Assembly: GCF_019139675.1 (NCBI RefSeq)
Contig: NZ_CP077077.1
Span: 930,001 to 994,000 of the forward strand
DNA from: Pseudomonas maumuensis
GTDB taxonomy: Bacteria > Pseudomonadota > Gammaproteobacteria > Pseudomonadales > Pseudomonadaceae
DNA length: 64,000 nt
Direction of reading: 5' to 3'
Shown: in pieces, positions 1 through 8,077 of the stretch
Numbering within the stretch: position 1 is the stretch's first letter
Layout of the letters: each line of letters begins with the position of its first letter
Position numbers and translations under genes: made by a program
The notes under the pieces: model-generated
Seen by the model: only the letters and a program-made list of their open reading frames with translations
Told to the model about the DNA's origin: nothing
Database searches by the model: none

Positions 1-268
1 GGCCAACCCCGGATTGGAACGGCGTTATGGTAAGGCAGGCCGGCGCATCGCTCAGTTGCTCGGCCAGCGCCTGGCGTCCCGCGCTGATCGCGCCCTGGGC
101 GGCGGCGCCGACCGGGCCGGGGTTGGTGGTGGCGTGCTGCTGCAGGCCTTCCAGGCGCTTGCCCGTGCTGGCCAGCTCGCCGCCGGCCAGTGCCTGGGCG
201 GCGCCCAGCTGGTTCATCCAGGCGGTGGCTTCGGTCGGCCAGCGCATGGCCACGGGTGACCAGGTCAT
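1..268 (-). CDS. Phage tail-region protein of unknown function, 3' end cut by window
   Basis: The start is an ATG at 268-266 that overlaps the TGA of the fibre assembly chaperone gene (265-267) in an ATGA coupling, as elsewhere in this operon. The frame stays open to base 1, giving 89 residues beginning MTWSPVAMRWP, rich in Ala, Gly and Gln, with no signal peptide or membrane segment. I do not recognise the family. Its place after the tail fibre and its chaperone suggests a late structural or accessory tail protein. The C-terminus lies outside the window. Confidence 0.6.
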   Translation of the reverse strand, partial: MTWSPVAMRWPTEATAWMNQLGAAQALAGGELASTGKRLEGLQQHATTNPGPVGAAAQGAISAGRQALAEQLSDAPACLTITPFQSGVG

Positions 269-648
269 GCCGACGCCTCCTGCACCCATACCGGCTCAAG
301 TGGGCGACTTGCACGGTCAGGAAATGCCTCGGACTGGGGCCAGTCACGGAGCGCCTGCAAGTAGGCAAGCAGCTCGGTGAAGCGCTCGCCGGTAAGCGTT
401 GTGCTGCGCTGCATATCCAGCTCGTCGCGATGACGCTCACGCAACCACAGCACGTCATTCACCGCAGCATCGCGCCAAGTCCGCTCGGTAGCCTCAATCT
501 GCTCTTGCGTCTTCGGTGGGTTCAGGTAGGCCTGAAGTTCAGCACCTGTCATCAGCACCAGGTCATCGACTTTGAATTCATCTTCCGAGCCGTCAGCGGC
601 GTACGCGTAGACTTGGCCTGTCCCCTGCTGTCGGTAGTGCTTGTTCAT
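265..648 (-). CDS. Phage tail fibre assembly chaperone (Phage_tail_APC-like)
   Basis: This 127-residue protein probably helps fold or attach the tail fibre encoded just upstream. The C-terminal part has the pattern of the tail assembly chaperone family: a WRD segment followed by RALRDWP-type residues (here LQALRDWPQ) and a FPD..SRP tail. The start ATG (648-646) overlaps the stop of the tail fibre gene in ATGA, so the two are translationally coupled. Such a small gene directly after the fibre gene is the standard arrangement in P2-like phages. The family call is from residue pattern and position, not from a search. Confidence 0.7.
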   Translation of the reverse strand: MNKHYRQQGTGQVYAYAADGSEDEFKVDDLVLMTGAELQAYLNPPKTQEQIEATERTWRDAAVNDVLWLRERHRDELDMQRSTTLTGERFTELLAYLQALRDWPQSEAFPDRASRPLEPVWVQEASA

Positions 649-2822
649 CGGTACTCACTCCATCTCTCAATCAGGTCGTTGGTGTCTTCACGGAACAGCG
701 CGTAACTGCCGCCTGGCGGCACCGGCCCCTCCAAAGTTGTTTGACTTCCCACGGACATGTACGCCCTGGCCCAAAGCCCCCCAGAGATGTAGAGGCTGGC
801 CGACAGATTGCCCCCACCCGGATCGCGCACGTGGACGGAAACCCAGATGGTCTTGTTTGTAGTGTTGGTGTAATTGACCCCCCAGGCCCGGCTAGCCGTC
901 ATGTCCTGCGTCGTCTGATTCACGCCGAACACCACTTCTGCAAGCCTGCGCGGGGACATGTAAGTCCCGGAAGACACCTTGCTTACAGCGTCCTGCAATG
1001 TGGCCTCTACAACGGCAAAACCCTTTGCAGTCAAAACCTCATCCCAGTCGGCCCAAGCACCGTCCCATACCCGGTACGCACACCGCCCTTTGTTCGCAGT
1101 TGCGCCCGTCAGACGCTGCACGCAGTAGCTATCACCGCCGCCAACCTCGATTAGATGCCGGCCCTGCACCCAACCTGGTGGCAAGCCAGCAAGGCCAGTG
1201 GCAGGCGTGATGAACTTCCCACCCGTGCGGTACTTCGCCATGTCCGTTTCGCTGCTGACAGCCTGGCCCCCGATGCCGTGATCACCGTTTCTGAGCATCG
1301 AACCTGGCGTTGCGTCGGTCTGGCTGATGTTCTTGACCAGGTTGCCGCTGTGCCAGACTTTGACCCAAGGCTTCCAGCTCCCGCCGTCGTCGGCACTGCC
1401 GCGAAACATGAACTCGTTGTCACGGGCATTAATCTGCTGCTGCCCAACGTTGCCAGACGCACGCCGCATAACGAGCAAGGGGGAGTAAGCATCGCCGAAG
1501 TTGGTAGAGCCGGCTCCGCCCGCGCTGTAGAAACCCGGGAGGATTGCCGCGTTGGCGTCATTCACATACTTGGGCGAACCCTGCCCTAGCCCCCACCCCC
1601 CGGTACTTACAAAGTCAGCGAGGATCTGCGCAAAGGGCTGCGCGTCGGTAATGCCATATCCGGCCAACGTAGTGGGTTTGCCGCTGGTGATCTTGCTCCA
1701 GTCCAGGTTCGGCACGTCGAGCGGATTCAATACCTCGCTGCCGATGACCTGCCCCTTGGCGTTGATAACTACCTTCGGATAGGCCCCGGGTACCACGCCC
1801 AGGTCTGGCAGTTTCGTCTGCATGATCACATCGCTGCCGCCGTCGAAATCCACGTGGCCGGCGATATCGCCCTGCAGCGCAATTTGGCGCGCCTCGCTCA
1901 GGCGCCGGGCCTTGCCAGCGGATGTAGTGCCATCCTCCAGGTCGGCTACCGATTTACGGCTGGCAAAGTGCTCGACCAGTGGCCCGTCGATCGGCTTGGC
2001 GGCGCGCAGGTCGATGATCTTGCCCGAGGCTGTCACTTCAGCCAGCTGGATGCAGTAGACCCAGCCGTCTTGGGTCTGATAGTCCCTTTGGTCGGGCTCG
2101 TACACCACTTTCCAGTACGGGACCACGTCGTTCTGCTCGCGGCGCAGGGTAAGGCGGATCCACACCTGGGTCGCACCGCTGGGCGCGTTCATGGCCTGGG
2201 CTTTGGCCAACGCCAGGCGCATGCCCTCCAGGTAGGCGATGCCGGCGGCCAGTTGGTAGTCGTTGCCCACCTTCTGGAACTGCAAAGCGTCGCCGAAGAA
2301 GCACGCTCGCCCATACACGTCGCGATTGCTCAGGCGCTCGCGCTCGTCGATGCCTTTCAGGCGCACGGTAAAGTCATGCTGCCAGGTGCTGGCATCGATG
2401 GTGATGCCGGTCAGTTCCTGGGCGCCGCTGTATTCCACCAGGATATTGCGGGTGACGTTGTTGCCGATCTGCAGCGGCGGGATGTTGCGCCGTTTCTGCT
2501 GCAGCGGCAGGTAGGCCACGGCGAACAGCACGCCCTCGGCGCTTTCCAGGCCCATCCAGTTCCAGTCGAAGTCGCCGATGTCGCTGCCCAGCATCGAGCT
2601 GTAGACGACTTGGTTGGGGTTCACGTAGCCGCTGTTGCCCGCCGGGATGTCGTAGCTATGCACGATCTGGCTGGCCGGCGGCTTGGTCGCGGCGCGGTCG
2701 ACTGGCGTGTTCGGGTCGAGCCCGGGCACATTGGCGTAGATGAAGCGGGTGATCTGCAGGACTTCCTTGGCCCCCTGCTTCTGGGCGATCAGGCTTTCGC
2801 CGGCGAAAGTGATTCTGGCCAC
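645..2822 (-). CDS. Phage tail fibre protein (receptor-binding)
   Basis: A 725-residue fibre that should form the host-binding appendage of the tail. The N-terminal ~150 residues (MARITFAGES, then VVYSSMLGSDIGDFDWNW) match the baseplate-attachment domain seen at the start of P2-type fibres (DUF3751-like). The middle carries a typical fibre repeat (TTLAGYGITDA near residue 380), followed by knob-like segments with the WKPWVKVWHSGN pattern. GC content looks a few per cent lower in the C-terminal half (about 660-1700) than in the rest of the operon, which fits exchange of receptor-binding tips. It follows tail protein I and precedes the assembly chaperone with an ATGA overlap. Confidence 0.85.
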   Translation of the reverse strand: MARITFAGESLIAQKQGAKEVLQITRFIYANVPGLDPNTPVDRAATKPPASQIVHSYDIPAGNSGYVNPNQVVYSSMLGSDIGDFDWNWMGLESAEGVLFAVAYLPLQQKRRNIPPLQIGNNVTRNILVEYSGAQELTGITIDASTWQHDFTVRLKGIDERERLSNRDVYGRACFFGDALQFQKVGNDYQLAAGIAYLEGMRLALAKAQAMNAPSGATQVWIRLTLRREQNDVVPYWKVVYEPDQRDYQTQDGWVYCIQLAEVTASGKIIDLRAAKPIDGPLVEHFASRKSVADLEDGTTSAGKARRLSEARQIALQGDIAGHVDFDGGSDVIMQTKLPDLGVVPGAYPKVVINAKGQVIGSEVLNPLDVPNLDWSKITSGKPTTLAGYGITDAQPFAQILADFVSTGGWGLGQGSPKYVNDANAAILPGFYSAGGAGSTNFGDAYSPLLVMRRASGNVGQQQINARDNEFMFRGSADDGGSWKPWVKVWHSGNLVKNISQTDATPGSMLRNGDHGIGGQAVSSETDMAKYRTGGKFITPATGLAGLPPGWVQGRHLIEVGGGDSYCVQRLTGATANKGRCAYRVWDGAWADWDEVLTAKGFAVVEATLQDAVSKVSSGTYMSPRRLAEVVFGVNQTTQDMTASRAWGVNYTNTTNKTIWVSVHVRDPGGGNLSASLYISGGLWARAYMSVGSQTTLEGPVPPGGSYALFREDTNDLIERWSEYR

Positions 2823-2831
2823 GGCGGGCTC

Positions 2832-3356
2832 CTAGAGCGTGGCGACCAGCGTCTGCTGGTCGTCGTTGAATTGGACTGCGGCGATGCGCAGTGTCACGGG
2901 GGTGATGCTGACGAAGTCGTAGCGGCGGCAGGTCCGGCCGTACTGCTGGATCAGCACCCGCAACAGCTCGGGGTTTTCCGACAGTTGCGAGTCGGAAAGG
3001 CGCAGCAGGACCACATCCCAGTCGCGGTCCGGCATACGCTCGTCGATCTCGACATAGCCGACACCCAGCCGACGCAGGATGCGTTTGAGCCCTGCGGTGC
3101 TGCCGGCATCGACCGCGTTGATGAAAGCGAACTTCACCCGCAGCCGGTACAGGCTTTCCGGCTCGTCCTTGAAGCGGGTGATATCGCGCTGCCAGGCGAG
3201 CAGGTCCAGCACGGTGAGGTGGCAGGTCTCGGCATCCATCTGCAGCAGCGGCCAGCGCAGCCATTCGGTCACCCTGGCCCACCAGGCCTGGGCGGCGTCC
3301 TTGAGCTTGGTCAGTTCGCTGCCGGCGAGCCAGAACGGTAGTTTCAGCGGGCTCAT
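2832..3356 (-). CDS. Phage tail protein I (P2 gpI-like)
   Basis: This 174-residue protein is a baseplate component that in P2 links the baseplate wedge to the tail fibre. The sequence has the family's shape: an N-terminal helical part (LPFWLAGSELTKL..WWARV..WLRWPLLQMDAET), a conserved LLAWQRDI..YRLRVKFAF segment, and a C-terminal variable half. Its start overlaps the 3' end of the baseplate J gene by 4 bases, and the fibre gene follows after 9 bases. The order J-I-fibre is the classic P2 order. Confidence 0.85.
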   Translation of the reverse strand: MSPLKLPFWLAGSELTKLKDAAQAWWARVTEWLRWPLLQMDAETCHLTVLDLLAWQRDITRFKDEPESLYRLRVKFAFINAVDAGSTAGLKRILRRLGVGYVEIDERMPDRDWDVVLLRLSDSQLSENPELLRVLIQQYGRTCRRYDFVSITPVTLRIAAVQFNDDQQTLVATL

Positions 3357-4525
3357 ACCAGGTCCACCCGCAGGTTGGCGATGCGCGCGATGCTCAGCGG
3401 CGAGACGATGTCTTCGTTGGCGAAGTGCAGCGATTCGATGTCGTCGAAGGCCTGGTGCAGCTCCTCGGCCAGGCGGCTGAAGGAGAACCGCGATTGTGGG
3501 TAGGTCAGCGTCGGGCGGTAGTCGCTGGCCGTGCTTTCACGGAACGCCGCGCGGATGAACTGGGCAATGCCTTGCTGCAATGCCTCGCGGCGCTTCGTCG
3601 TCAGGTTCGCCCGCGGCCAGACCGTCAGCGCGATGTCGTGCCGCGTCTCGGGCATGACCATCACCAGCAGGTCGTCGCCGTGGCCGTGGTTGCCCTCGTC
3701 GCGCACGTGGGCGTTGATCTGCTCCAGGTACGATTCCGCTGGCACGTCGGCGTCGAACAGCACGTAGGCGTTGGCGCTGCCCGGACCACGCGGCGCGTCG
3801 TGGAGGAAGTACACGCCGTCGGGGCGCACGCCAGGGAAGGCGGCGATCATGGCGCGGTAGACCGCGTCGGTGTGCCATTGGTTGACCGCGCTGAACTGGT
3901 TGCGAGTGCGCAGGCGCAGTTGCTCGTCGGGCTCGGGGTCGGCTCCGGGCGAGGTCATCCAGCCGTCGTCATTGACCACCTGGACGATCCCCGTCACTGG
4001 CTCGGGCAGGATGGCGTAGTAGCCGGGCGCCAGGTTGTAACCGCTGCCGACCTGCTGTGCCTGGACCTTGACCGATTGTTGCAGGCGACCGTCGGGGAAC
4101 AGCGCATCCTCGACCGTCACCAACTGGTAGACGTGGGCGTTGATCGCGGCGGATTGCACCACGACGCCAGCGCGCATCAGCAGCTCGCCGGCGCTGTTCT
4201 CGCGGGTGAACAGCAGTTGCCCCTGGGCCTTGGTCGCGCCCTTGCGCTCGATGTTCACCGCCCAGGCCAGGCTGTCCAGCCAGGCGCCGCTGGCGGTCTT
4301 GACGAAGAAGTTGGGTAGTACGGTGTCGCTGATGAAACCGACCAGCCAGAGCACCGGCTTGGTCACCAGCGCCGTCACCAGCCGCCAGAACGGCGAGTAG
4401 GCGCTGGTGTTGCTGAGCTTGCTGCCCTGGGCGGCCACTTCAGCCTCCCAGGCCTTGTGCAGGGCCGCCTCGGTGGTGGGAATGCCGGCGTCGGCCAGCA
4501 CCTTGCGAAAGTCCAAGTCGCTCAC
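3353..4525 (-). CDS. Baseplate assembly protein J (gp47/gpJ family)
   Basis: A 390-residue baseplate wedge protein. The N-terminus (LSNTSAYSPFWRLVTALVTKPV) and the central segment with GAWLDSLAWAVNIERK and GAT.AQGQLLFTR are typical of baseplate J/gp47 proteins; a conserved PGADPEPDEQLRLR region follows near residue 190. Length fits the family. Its start ATG overlaps the stop of the small DUF2590-like gene, so baseplate subunits are made from coupled cistrons. It should assemble with tail protein I and the small protein encoded at 4522-4839. Confidence 0.85.
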   Translation of the reverse strand: MSDLDFRKVLADAGIPTTEAALHKAWEAEVAAQGSKLSNTSAYSPFWRLVTALVTKPVLWLVGFISDTVLPNFFVKTASGAWLDSLAWAVNIERKGATKAQGQLLFTRENSAGELLMRAGVVVQSAAINAHVYQLVTVEDALFPDGRLQQSVKVQAQQVGSGYNLAPGYYAILPEPVTGIVQVVNDDGWMTSPGADPEPDEQLRLRTRNQFSAVNQWHTDAVYRAMIAAFPGVRPDGVYFLHDAPRGPGSANAYVLFDADVPAESYLEQINAHVRDEGNHGHGDDLLVMVMPETRHDIALTVWPRANLTTKRREALQQGIAQFIRAAFRESTASDYRPTLTYPQSRFSFSRLAEELHQAFDDIESLHFANEDIVSPLSIARIANLRVDLV

Positions 4526-4839
4526 AGGTATACCTCGATGTCACCGAATTTCAGGGTTTTCGCCGTGACCCGGTACACGCCCGGCCGCTCTTGCAGGATG
4601 CGGGCGGTACCGGGCAGCAGGCGCTCGTCGTCCTCCACCAGCAGTTCCAACTGCAGGATGCAGTCGGCCTGGCGCTGGCGGCTGCGCTCGGCCACCAGGG
4701 TCACCAGCAGGCCGCTGTCGCGGATCATGTGGGCGATGTCCTGGGCGATGCTGGCGCGGTCCTCGATCAGCAGCGGTTGATGGGAAGGGTCCAGTACCAG
4801 GTCGTTGTCGTGGATCAGCAGGTCGATGTAGTCGCTCAT
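4522..4839 (-). CDS. Small phage baseplate protein (DUF2590-like)
   Basis: A 105-residue protein beginning MSDYIDLLIHDNDLVLD. The start is ATG 4839-4837, which overlaps the tape measure stop (ATGA); longer readings upstream run antisense-free through the tape measure gene and are not plausible. It resembles the DUF2590 family of HP1/K139-type phages. Its position just before baseplate J is where P2 carries W, a gp25-like wedge subunit, so a wedge role is inferred. I see no separate spike (V) gene next to it. Confidence 0.7.
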   Translation of the reverse strand: MSDYIDLLIHDNDLVLDPSHQPLLIEDRASIAQDIAHMIRDSGLLVTLVAERSRQRQADCILQLELLVEDDERLLPGTARILQERPGVYRVTAKTLKFGDIEVYL

Positions 4840-6911
4840 CAGCCCACCGCCATTTCCATCATCTGTTCGAGCTCCAGCGGGTTCATGGCCTTGCTGGTGT
4901 TGATCTCGATCCTCTCGACGTGCATGCGCCGATCCTGGGTCTGGGTGCTGCTCTGGATCTGGGTCATCAGCCCTCCCTGGGGAACACTCGTCGGGCTGGC
5001 CGGCGAGAGGTTGAGTGCGGTCTGGGTCATGCGCTGGCGCTGTTGGTCGAGTTGCTCGATCGGCGTCATCAGCGGGGTGGGTGCAGGCACCTGCATCAGG
5101 TGCTTGATGGACGGTGGCTGGCTGGTGATGGGCAGGATGCCGATCGGCGCGACCTGGCCAGGCAACTGAGGCACTTCGGGCGCCTTTGGCAGATCGCCGA
5201 ACCGTGTCTCGATGTGTACGCCCGGGATCTTGTTGAGCATCTCGATCAGGCCGTCCACCGCGCTGCGGAATATCCTGCTGATGCCGTCCCAGGCGCTTTT
5301 CGCGAAGTCCGCCCAGCCACTCATCGAGCCGAAGATGTTGCCCAGTGCGGTGAATTGCGCGCTGACCCACTGGAACGCCGTGCTTTCGAGCAGGGCCGCC
5401 TTGAAATCGTCCCAGTACCTGACGACCAGGGCGACGATCGTGATCAATACGGCGATGCCGGCGACAACGAGGCCAATCGGGTTGGCGTACATGGCCGCGT
5501 TGACCAGCCAGGTCACGGTTTGCCAGGCGAGCATGGCCAGGCGCAGGGTGCCTAGCACCGCGATCATCAGCAGCACCCTGCCGACCAGGAGCACGCATTG
5601 AATGGAGTGCAGGATGAACACGGCCAGGCTGCGCAAACCGGTCAGGTTGAGCAGTGCCCAGACGGTCTGCAGCCCCAGCACGGCGACCCGGGCGATGCCG
5701 ACGGCGACCACCAGTGCGCTCAGGGCGGCGCCCATGCCGGCGATGGTCAGTGTGGCAATGCCGACGACCCGGGTGATATTGGGGAACAGCTTGATCCAGC
5801 GGACCAGGGTACTGGCGATATCGACCAGGCGTGTCATCAGCGGCTGCAGGATTGGAATCAGCGCCTGGCCGAAGGCGATGCGCAGCCCTTTTACCGCAGC
5901 CCCGAACTGCTGCCAGGGGTCGACCATGGCCTTGGCCATCTGTTCGGCCTGTTCAAGGCCACGCACCTGGCCCAGCTTGTCGATGCCGTTCTTGAGACGG
6001 TCGGTGTCCTGGGCCAGGGCGCCGATGAGCTGGGCTGCCTCACCGCCGAAGGCCTCGGTGATCTTGGCGTTGGCCGCAGCGCCGCGTAGGTCGCCGAACC
6101 TACCCTGCAGCTTGGCCAGGATGTCCAGCATCGGCAGGACCTTGCCATTGGTATCGGTGAACTGCATGCCGAGCTTGTCCGAGGCGTCCTCGATGTTTTC
6201 GAAGAAGGCCTTGTAGAGCCCACCGGCCGCGCTGCCGTCCATGCTGCCGGACAGGCTGCCGATCACGGCCATCTGCTCGGCCAGGCCGATGCCGGCGGCG
6301 GAGGCATGGGCGCCGGCCTCCTTGAAACCATCCTTCATCTGTTCGCCGCTGGTGCGGAACAGCTGGACCGCCAGGGCGGTCTGCCCGCCCAGGATCTTGA
6401 CCCATTGGCCCTTGCCCATGGCGTCGGCCTGCTGTTTCTGCAGGTTGTACATCGTGCCGACGTACTCGGCCATCACGCCTTGGTCGGACTTGGTGGCCTT
6501 GGCCAGCACGCTGCTGGCGTAGGTGAACGTGGCCAGCTGGGAGCCGGAAAGGCCCTTGATCGCGCCTTCGATCTTGTACGCCGAGGCGACGAAGTCCCGG
6601 GCGTTCTCGCCATAGGCGATGGAGAACGCCAGGGCTTTGCTGTTCAAGGCCTCCAGGGCGTCCTCGGCCACGCCAAGCGAGCGCACGTCCCCAAGGGCAC
6701 GGTTCATTTCCAGGGCGGGCTCAAGGAAGGTGCCAAAGCCGCTGGCGGAGTTTTGCAGCTTCTGCGTGCCATCGCTGATCTGCTTGATGGCGGCCTGACT
6801 TTTCTCGGTCAGCTTGTTGAAACCTTGGGTCATCCTCGCCAGCGGCGCGGTGACTTTGTCGGTCAGCGACAGGATGAAATCCAGCCGGCTGATTGCGGTG
6901 TTCGCGCTCAT
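4839..6911 (-). CDS. Phage tail tape measure protein
   Basis: A 690-residue protein that would fill the tail tube and set its length. The N-terminus (SRLDFILSLTDKVTAPLARMTQGF) and the alanine-rich QLATFTYASSVLAKATKSDQG / MAVIGSLSGSMDGSAAGGLYKA segments belong to the TIGR01760-type tape measure core. A hydrophobic stretch at about residues 385-495 contains several membrane-like helices, as usual for tape measures that take part in DNA or ion passage. The short length suggests a short tail. It follows the frameshifted chaperone gene, the order seen in almost all tailed phages. Confidence 0.9.
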   Translation of the reverse strand: MSANTAISRLDFILSLTDKVTAPLARMTQGFNKLTEKSQAAIKQISDGTQKLQNSASGFGTFLEPALEMNRALGDVRSLGVAEDALEALNSKALAFSIAYGENARDFVASAYKIEGAIKGLSGSQLATFTYASSVLAKATKSDQGVMAEYVGTMYNLQKQQADAMGKGQWVKILGGQTALAVQLFRTSGEQMKDGFKEAGAHASAAGIGLAEQMAVIGSLSGSMDGSAAGGLYKAFFENIEDASDKLGMQFTDTNGKVLPMLDILAKLQGRFGDLRGAAANAKITEAFGGEAAQLIGALAQDTDRLKNGIDKLGQVRGLEQAEQMAKAMVDPWQQFGAAVKGLRIAFGQALIPILQPLMTRLVDIASTLVRWIKLFPNITRVVGIATLTIAGMGAALSALVVAVGIARVAVLGLQTVWALLNLTGLRSLAVFILHSIQCVLLVGRVLLMIAVLGTLRLAMLAWQTVTWLVNAAMYANPIGLVVAGIAVLITIVALVVRYWDDFKAALLESTAFQWVSAQFTALGNIFGSMSGWADFAKSAWDGISRIFRSAVDGLIEMLNKIPGVHIETRFGDLPKAPEVPQLPGQVAPIGILPITSQPPSIKHLMQVPAPTPLMTPIEQLDQQRQRMTQTALNLSPASPTSVPQGGLMTQIQSSTQTQDRRMHVERIEINTSKAMNPLELEQMMEMAVG

Positions 6912-6917
6912 GGGATG

Positions 6918-7372
6918 TCAGCTTCCGTTGAATGCACGTGCGATGCCGTTGGCGATGGCGATTTCCATTCGCCGCCAGTGCTCGTCCTCCAGCCATTTGG
7001 CCGTGCCCAGGTTCTCGGGCGTGGCGGATGCACCGGGCAGCCAGCGTTCGGTCAGGGCCAGCAACTGGCCCAGGCCGTCCTCGGTCAGTCGCTCTGCGTG
7101 GCCGAGCGCTTTTTTACGGTGACCTCGACGGTCGGCGCGTATTCCTCGACCAGGGCACCAGCCAGCTGGATGACGGTCATCGGGTTGGCCAGCAGCGGCT
7201 TGAGCTGGTCCTTGTGCTCGGGCTTCACGGCGGTGACCAGCAGGTTGTTGGCCGGGGCGACCTTGTTGGACGGGGTCAGGGCGTTGATGTACTTGGTCAT
7301 CAGCGCCGGATCGACGGCGAAGTCCAGGGACAGCTCGCCGACTTCAAGGGTGATTTCGGTGCGTTGGGTCAT
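6918..7372 (-). CDS. Tail assembly chaperone, long form made by -1 ribosomal frameshift
   Basis: The reading frame of the short chaperone (stop at 7085) is joined to a second open frame that ends with TGA at 6918-6920, seven bases before the tape measure start. The switch point is A AAA AAG at 7115-7109 in the correct phase. After slippage the product gains about 59 residues, including GQLLALTERWLPG and KWLEDEHWRRMEIAI, and totals 151 residues. The extension has no start codon of its own that would make sense. This is the equivalent of P2 E+E' and lambda G-T, where the long form contacts the tape measure. Confidence 0.8.
7085..7372 (-). CDS. Phage tail assembly chaperone, short form (P2 gpE-like)
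   Basis: A 95-residue protein that probably coats the tape measure protein before the tube polymerises. It begins MTQRTEITLEVGELSLDF and ends with a basic KKRSATQSD tail. The start is preceded by GGAG nine bases upstream. The AAAAAAG run encoding the KK near the C-terminus is also the frameshift site for the long form. The gene sits between the DksA-like/tube genes and the tape measure, as gpE does in P2. Confidence 0.8.
   Translation of the reverse strand: MTQRTEITLEVGELSLDFAVDPALMTKYINALTPSNKVAPANNLLVTAVKPEHKDQLKPLLANPMTVIQLAGALVEEYAPTVEVTVKKRSATQSD
7109..7115 (-). promoter_or_regulatory. Slippery heptamer A AAA AAG for -1 frameshifting
   Basis: On the minus strand the codons read GTA AAA AAG CGC, so the heptamer A AAA AAG lies exactly in the X XXY YYZ phase needed for tandem -1 slippage (the same heptamer as in E. 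coli dnaX). It occurs 21 bases before the zero-frame stop, and the -1 frame is open to just before the tape measure gene. No stimulatory hairpin was modelled. Confidence 0.8.
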
Positions 7373-7400
7373 GGGGTACTACTCCAATGAAATACGGGAA

Positions 7401-7625
7401 TCAAAACGAAGGGGTGAGCGCTGTGCTGCGCTCGTGGCGGTGCTGGCAGGGAACGCAGCGGCGCATGCCACCCAAGGCGCGGCGCGCCTCGGGGATCTCG
7501 TCGCCGCAGTCCGCGCAATCGGTGAGGCTCGGCCCAGTCGCCGCCCGTCGGTCACGCACAGCGGCGATCGCCAGATCACGCCTGAGCTGTTCCAGGGCCT
7601 GGGCGCGGTCGAATGGGCACACCAT
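7401..7625 (-). CDS. TraR/DksA-type C4 zinc-finger protein, phage-encoded
   Basis: A 74-residue protein with a helical N-terminal part and two CxxC pairs (CADC and CVPC, about residues 37-40 and 58-61) separated by the EIPEARR segment typical of TraR/DksA family members. Such proteins bind RNA polymerase through the secondary channel and mimic DksA/ppGpp action; small phage versions are common inside P2-like tail operons. The start ATG overlaps the stop of the tube gene (ATGA at 7625). Whether it regulates phage or host promoters cannot be seen here. Confidence 0.85.
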   Translation of the reverse strand: MVCPFDRAQALEQLRRDLAIAAVRDRRAATGPSLTDCADCGDEIPEARRALGGMRRCVPCQHRHERSTALTPSF

Positions 7626-8074
7626 CAGCTCAGGCCCTCGACCTCGGCGAAGGACAGGTACGGCACGCCGTTGACATGGATGAAGTCCGGGCTGGTGACG
7701 TCGAACGGCAGCTTGTGCTTGGTCTTCTCGCCGCCCTTGGCGTCGATGTTGAGCAGGCTGGAGATCTTGAAGCGGCAGCCGAAGGCCTCGACGCGGATCT
7801 CGTCGGTGGGGGTCTTGGCGTAGAACAGCTGGTCGAAGGTGCCCAGCTGGCGGAAGCTGCCGGCCTTGGCGGCAGCTTCGATGATCAGGTTGAAGTTGCT
7901 GGTGTCCACTTCCAGCTCGCCGCTGGCGGCCACGTCGCCGGCGACCCAGCCATCCGGCACGCCCTTGGTGTGGGCCACGGCGCTGTTGTCGGTGATGTCG
8001 AGGGTTGCGCTTTCAACGTGGATCTTCAGGTCGCCCACGTTGATGTCGAAGTTCAAGCCACTGATCTTGGCCAT
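7625..8074 (-). CDS. Phage tail tube protein (DUF2597-like)
   Basis: A 149-residue protein beginning MAKISGLNFDINVGDLKI. It resembles the DUF2597 family of HP1-type phages; its size and position directly after the sheath gene are those of a P2 FII-type tube subunit, and the beta-rich alternation (LKIHVESATLDITDNSAV) agrees. It would polymerise into the inner tube inside the sheath. The gene overlaps the following DksA-like gene by 4 bases and lies 3 bases after the sheath stop. Confidence 0.75.
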   Translation of the reverse strand: MAKISGLNFDINVGDLKIHVESATLDITDNSAVAHTKGVPDGWVAGDVAASGELEVDTSNFNLIIEAAAKAGSFRQLGTFDQLFYAKTPTDEIRVEAFGCRFKISSLLNIDAKGGEKTKHKLPFDVTSPDFIHVNGVPYLSFAEVEGLS

Positions 8075-8077
8075 GGG

